Shown here piece by piece: positions 60,443-64,000 of a stretch of DNA of 64,000 nt. How positions within the stretch are numbered: position 1 is the first letter of the stretch; every line of letters begins with the position of its first letter. The notes below the pieces were generated by a model that saw nothing but the letters and a program-made list of their open reading frames with translations, did not search any database and was not told the origin of the DNA. Both the position numbers and the translations under genes were made by a program. Location of the stretch: contig NZ_PHHE01000001.1 in assembly GCF_002813455.1 (NCBI RefSeq), forward strand, positions 3,647,001 through 3,711,000. Reading direction: 5' to 3'. Source of the stretch: Pseudomonas baetica (GTDB taxonomy: Bacteria; Pseudomonadota; Gammaproteobacteria; Pseudomonadales; Pseudomonadaceae).

Positions 60443-60664
60443 GTGACTGACACCGCTCCCGTTCGTCCGCCCAAGCCGCTTTACAGCAACGTCAGCCCGG
60501 CGGTGCCTTCGCCGTGCAGCGGCGTGTGCCGGCTGGATGAACACAAGGTCTGCCTCGGCTGTTTCCGGCATGTCGAAGACATTCGTGAGTGGCGCTCGGC
60601 GGACGATGAGCGGCGGCGGGTGATCGTTACCCAGGCACAGCAACGCGGTGCCAACAGGGCGTGA
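60443..60664 (+). CDS. DUF1289 family protein
   Basis: A 73-residue cysteine-rich protein: PSPCSGVCRLDEHKVCLGCF RHVEDIREW is the DUF1289 C-x3-C-x8-C-x2-C pattern, probably metal-binding. It starts with GTG five bases after the cyaY stop, so it is co-transcribed with it. Confidence 0.88.
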   Translation: MTDTAPVRPPKPLYSNVSPAVPSPCSGVCRLDEHKVCLGCFRHVEDIREWRSADDERRRVIVTQAQQRGANRA

Positions 60665-60725
60665 CTTGTATATTTTTTGAGCTGTGATAGTGTCCGAACA
60701 CGCCTCAACCCACCGAGGCTCGGTG

Positions 60726-60753
60726 AAAACCCCGTCTTTTTTGGCGGGGTTTT
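60726..60753 (+). terminator. Terminator/attenuator before rnk
   Basis: AAAACCCCG...CGGGGTTTT hairpin followed by a T-rich tract, 40 bases before rnk and about 60 after the DUF1289 gene. Confidence 0.8.
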
Positions 60754-60792
60754 GCTTTTTTAGTGTGCAGAAGAAAGGAGTCTGCCCGGATC

Positions 60793-61203
60793 ATGACCGC
60801 ACCTTCCATCACCCTTACCCGTCTGGACGTGCAACGTCTGGAACGCCTGATTGACAGCCTGGATGACACGCTGCCGGGTGTTATTGCGCTGCAAACCGAA
60901 CTGGACCGCGCCGATACAGTGGTCGGCCACGATGAAGTGCCCGCCGATGTCGTGACGATGAATTCCCGTGTGCACTGCCGCGAAGAAGGCAGTGGCAAGG
61001 ATTACCACCTGACGCTGGTGTATCCCAAGGATGCCAACGCCGACGAAGGCAAGATTTCCATTCTGGCACCGGTCGGCAGTGCGCTGCTGGGCCTGAAGGT
61101 CGGTCAGCACATCGACTGGCCGGCACCGGGCGGCAAGACCCTGAAACTGACTTTGCTGGAAGTCGAATCGCAGCCAGCCAACGGCGGTGAATTTCGCGAG
61201 TAA
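60793..61203 (+). CDS. rnk: Nucleoside diphosphate kinase regulator Rnk
   Basis: A 136-residue GreA/GreB-C-domain protein: N-terminal coil (LTRLDVQRLERLIDSLDDTL) and the FKBP-like C-domain (DYHLTLVYPKDANADEGKIS, VGSALLGLKVGQHIDWPAPG). Rnk contacts RNA polymerase and affects nucleotide pools. Start at the ATG at 60793 with AAAGGAG further upstream. Confidence 0.93.
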   Translation: MTAPSITLTRLDVQRLERLIDSLDDTLPGVIALQTELDRADTVVGHDEVPADVVTMNSRVHCREEGSGKDYHLTLVYPKDANADEGKISILAPVGSALLGLKVGQHIDWPAPGGKTLKLTLLEVESQPANGGEFRE

Positions 61204-61210
61204 CCCCGCC

Positions 61211-64000
61211 TTAGACCTGGTCGAGCGCCGCGTTCAGGGCGCGCTCCAGATCCGCCTTGTAGCGCAGATACAGATTGCTTGAACTTTGCCCGTCACCGAG
61301 CAGGCCCGAGAGGTCCAGGTCGGTGATGTAGCAGCGATAACGTTCGGTTTCGCGGCGCTGCTCGACGATCTCCCGGGCGACCACGCTGAACAGCTGGTCG
61401 CCATGTTCCAGCTCGCTGAATTCCCGTTGATTGCAATACAGGGTGACCTGCACTTCCCCCGGTGCGGCTTTGCCGACAATCGCCTGCACGTCGTAGAAAG
61501 GTTTGTTGACCGGCGTCTGCGGCGCTGGCCGGGCTTCGACCCGTCGCGCCCGTCCCGGGCCCGAGGGCAACAACTGGTAATACAAAGTTTCGAGACGGGC
61601 CGAGGGGGCGGCATCCATCGGTAGCAACGCTTCGCGCCGGTACTGGATCGATTGCAGGAAGCGCTGTAGCGGTACCAGCAGACTTTGCTCGTCGTGATAC
61701 GGCAAGTGCTGTTGCCACAACGCGTTGAATTCATCGAGCACGTACAGTTCGGCCTGCTGCTCGGTAATCCGGTAGAACACCTGAATGCAGTCCGGCTGGC
61801 CCATCGGCAGGATCAGCGCGAGGTCGTGATCCTCCAGCGCCATCGGGTCAAGATGCAGCGGGCTGTAGCGCGCCAGTTCTTCGCCGAGGTAATCGAGCAA
61901 TGCCGGCAGGGTGGCGAGGGCAACATGGTTGACCTGGCCCGGTACCAATTCCAGCACGTGATAGTGCTGTTGCACCTGGATCAGATAGCGATGATTCAAA
62001 TCGCTGAGCAGCAAATTCTGCGCAGTGTCGACCACCTCTTCGACACGCCGGGCGATGAATTGCGCACGGTTGTGGCAGAAGCAGCGCACCTTCAGCGAAG
62101 GTTGCAGCGCCCCGCGAGGCAAGTTGTTGAGGTAATCGCGCAGGCAATCGAGCAGGGCGTGGGGGCCGTCGAAGCGGTTGACCAGTACTTCGTTCCAACT
62201 GTTGAGCGTGACCTGATCCAGCGTCAGCACCAGATTTTCGCGCACACCGGCGTAGCTCAGCGAATCGGTGCGCTCGGTGGTCATCAGGATGTTCAGGTCG
62301 CGGTGATGCTTGAGCGGGTCGACACCGACATTGACCAGCATCAGCACCTCGCTCGGCACCGCAGCGCGCAGCAACGGCTCTTCGGCAACGGTGGGCAAGG
62401 GCAGGGCGATGCTTTGTTGCAGGCTGCCGAGCAGGTTGAACAGTTCGAACTCGCTCAAGTCGCTGTTGCCAGGATGCAGGGCCAGGCGGGTGCTGCTGTC
62501 GATCACACCGTTGCGATGGCACCAGGTCAGCAGTTCGAGCAACTCGCGGCTGCGTTTGATCGGCGCGAAATGTTCCCACTCCAGTGCCGTCAGGCTGCCG
62601 TTGTACAGGCCCCACTGGGTTTGCCCCGGCTCCTTCTTGTTGCGCGACTGCACCAGGGTCAGGGTGTCTTCGGCCAGATCCGGGGCGATGCCGGGGTTGA
62701 TGAACTCGACCTTGTCAGCCTTGCGTTCGAACGCGGCATAAAGCCTGCGACCGAGGACGTTGAGGTCACGTTTGTTGATCAGGCTGACGGTCTGTTCGGT
62801 GCGGGCAAATTGGGCCAGGAAGCGATAGCTGTAGTTCAGCTCATTGACCAGCGCGCGGCGTTCGGCGCTGACCTGGCGGACTTTCCACTGGCTGCGGCTG
62901 TCGAGCAGCGCCAGTTGCCGCTGATCCCAATGCCATTCATTGGCCAAACGTTCGAGCAGCGAGCGCTGCCAGCCTTGGCTGCGACTGCTGCCGGTGAGCT
63001 TGCGGTTGACCTTCAAATACAGTGCGCGGCGCACCAGCTCCAGGCGCTCCGGCTCCTTACGCGCAGTGAGGTATTCCTCGATGCGCCGATACACGACCAT
63101 GTACGGGTCAAGTTCATCCAGATCGAGCTGGTTGGCGAACACCGCTTGCTTGTAGCGCAGGCTCAGGCACTGCACTGTCGGGTGCTCGCTGGCGTAGACC
63201 TCGGTCAGCAGCAGCTTGAGCACCGATTTGTAGGGTGACTCGATGCCCTTGAACAACTGCCATAGTCCGGCACCGATGAACTCGCCCGGCGGAATCGTCG
63301 CCAGATGTCCGAGGTCGAGGGTTTCGTCCGCGCGGATGAAACGTTTGGACAGCAGCGTGTGGGTGTAAAGGTCGTAGGCGTTTTCTTCGTAGACCGGCAC
63401 CAGCCACCAGATTGGCGTGCGCCCGGCCAGCCAGATCGCGGTGCGGTAGAACTCGTCCAGCAGTAGATAGTGCTGGGTGGTGCCGCAGTTTTCCGAACTG
63501 AGTTGGCTGTCACGTTCGCCTTTGACGAAACGCACCGGATCGATCAGAAAGAAATGCGCCTCGGCGCCCTGGCTCGCCGCCCAGGTTTCGAGCAACTGGC
63601 ATTTCTTGTGCAATTCAGCGAGTTCACTTTCGCTCAGGTCCGGCGCGTGGCAAACCCACACGTCCATATCGCTTTGATCAGCTTGAGCCAGCGTGCCGAG
63701 GCTGCCCATCAGGAACAGACCGTGAATCGGTCGTGGCGGATTGCTGCCGTGGCGTGGCTTGTAGGAGAACGAGCGGGTCAGACGCTGGGCTTCGGCAAGG
63801 GCATTGGCATCCGGCTCGTAATTCGACAGACCGGCCGGCGTACTGCCCGAGACATAACCTGGCAACAGTGGATGATTGACGTGAAAGAACAGTGGCAGCA
63901 GCGTCAGCACGCCTTGTTGGCGCGTCGACAAGCCTTCCAGTGCTCGGCCCAGTCGACCTTCATTGAGTTTGAGAAAACGCGCGCGCAGTTGGCTGAGTAC
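61211..64000 (-). CDS. cyaA: Class I adenylate cyclase CyaA (start lies beyond the window)
   Basis: At least 929 codons of class I adenylate cyclase; the frame is open to the right edge (MSTRQQGVLTLLPLFF... is preceded by in-frame residues ending GRLGRALEGL). Catalytic region GSLGTLAQADQSDMDVWVCH near the N-terminus, followed by AHFFLIDPVRFVKGERDSQL SSENCG. It makes cAMP for Vfr/Crp signalling. Its stop is eight bases from that of rnk, convergent. Confidence 0.95.
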   Translation of the reverse strand, partial: VLSQLRARFLKLNEGRLGRALEGLSTRQQGVLTLLPLFFHVNHPLLPGYVSGSTPAGLSNYEPDANALAEAQRLTRSFSYKPRHGSNPPRPIHGLFLMGSLGTLAQADQSDMDVWVCHAPDLSESELAELHKKCQLLETWAASQGAEAHFFLIDPVRFVKGERDSQLSSENCGTTQHYLLLDEFYRTAIWLAGRTPIWWLVPVYEENAYDLYTHTLLSKRFIRADETLDLGHLATIPPGEFIGAGLWQLFKGIESPYKSVLKLLLTEVYASEHPTVQCLSLRYKQAVFANQLDLDELDPYMVVYRRIEEYLTARKEPERLELVRRALYLKVNRKLTGSSRSQGWQRSLLERLANEWHWDQRQLALLDSRSQWKVRQVSAERRALVNELNYSYRFLAQFARTEQTVSLINKRDLNVLGRRLYAAFERKADKVEFINPGIAPDLAEDTLTLVQSRNKKEPGQTQWGLYNGSLTALEWEHFAPIKRSRELLELLTWCHRNGVIDSSTRLALHPGNSDLSEFELFNLLGSLQQSIALPLPTVAEEPLLRAAVPSEVLMLVNVGVDPLKHHRDLNILMTTERTDSLSYAGVRENLVLTLDQVTLNSWNEVLVNRFDGPHALLDCLRDYLNNLPRGALQPSLKVRCFCHNRAQFIARRVEEVVDTAQNLLLSDLNHRYLIQVQQHYHVLELVPGQVNHVALATLPALLDYLGEELARYSPLHLDPMALEDHDLALILPMGQPDCIQVFYRITEQQAELYVLDEFNALWQQHLPYHDEQSLLVPLQRFLQSIQYRREALLPMDAAPSARLETLYYQLLPSGPGRARRVEARPAPQTPVNKPFYDVQAIVGKAAPGEVQVTLYCNQREFSELEHGDQLFSVVAREIVEQRRETERYRCYITDLDLSGLLGDGQSSSNLYLRYKADLERALNAALDQV

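Noticed and set aside
61685..63238. 517-codon plus-strand frame opposite cyaA
   Set aside because: Antisense shadow of the adenylate cyclase gene.

Overview
The window is a stretch of Pseudomonas chromosome, most likely of the P. fluorescens group. The basis is high-GC core genes, scattered REP doublets (an 'agcgaGCCTGCTCGCGA'-type core flanked by 'TGTGGGAG'), and a gene order that, as I remember it, follows P. aeruginosa from the dad/pauR region to cyaA: dadR, dadA, ridA, dadX, pauR, cytochrome c5, acyl-CoA hydrolase/transferase, xpt, rep, proE, MATE, LysR, (MCP, DUF4432), comM, ubiK, glnK, amtB, yjbQ, sutA, HAD, xerC, DUF484, dapF, lysA, lptM, cyaY, rnk, cyaA. No tRNA, rRNA or CRISPR array is visible.

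Layout. 1-18556 is ordinary core: D-alanine catabolism, polyamine-linked regulation, a purine salvage enzyme, the Rep helicase, a c-di-GMP enzyme, an efflux pump and a chemoreceptor. From 18553 to 44683 the competence helicase gene comM is split into three collinear pieces by two unrelated islands of about 12.3 kb each. Island A (about 19087-31356) is AT-rich and reads as an integrated mobilizable plasmid: a plasmid-type Rep with direct repeats, a relaxase with a relaxosome operon, an IcmC/TraQ-like membrane protein, secreted proteins, an H-NS-like protein, a 2TM candidate phage-defence effector and a large serine recombinase. Island B (about 31679-44049) carries a second, different large serine recombinase, a small resolvase, a colicin E9-type DNase bacteriocin with its immunity gene (the toxin split by an IS3-family element), an XRE/ImmA metallopeptidase pair, an XRE-controlled secreted-protein module, an inovirus Gp2-like protein and a PD-(D/E)xK-like protein next to the attachment site. 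Removing both islands restores a 1494-bp (497-codon) comM frame exactly. The two recombinase genes point away from each other on either side of the central comM fragment.

44684-49119 is a smaller accessory patch between comM and ubiK: two copies of one IS256-family element (1360 bp, each with an 8-bp target duplication), an orphan HigA-like antitoxin, a Bro-N protein and a hairpin-rich non-coding region. 49120-57376 returns to core: ubiK, glnK-amtB nitrogen sensing and uptake, yjbQ, sutA, then the leftward HAD/xerC/DUF484/dapF/lysA/lptM cluster. At 57497-59907 an IS110-family element sits inside a REP sequence and itself contains a second copy of the same IS3-family element (1235 bp). cyaY, a DUF1289 gene, rnk and most of the class I adenylate cyclase gene cyaA (running off the right end) complete the window.

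Ways the genes act together: dadA-ridA-dadX is a D-/L-alanine catabolic operon under DadR; glnK-amtB form the ammonium sensing pair; DUF484-dapF-lysA-lptM is the lysine/diaminopimelate end-pathway cluster; the relaxosome operon and rep operon of island A face each other and share recurrent operator-like sequences.
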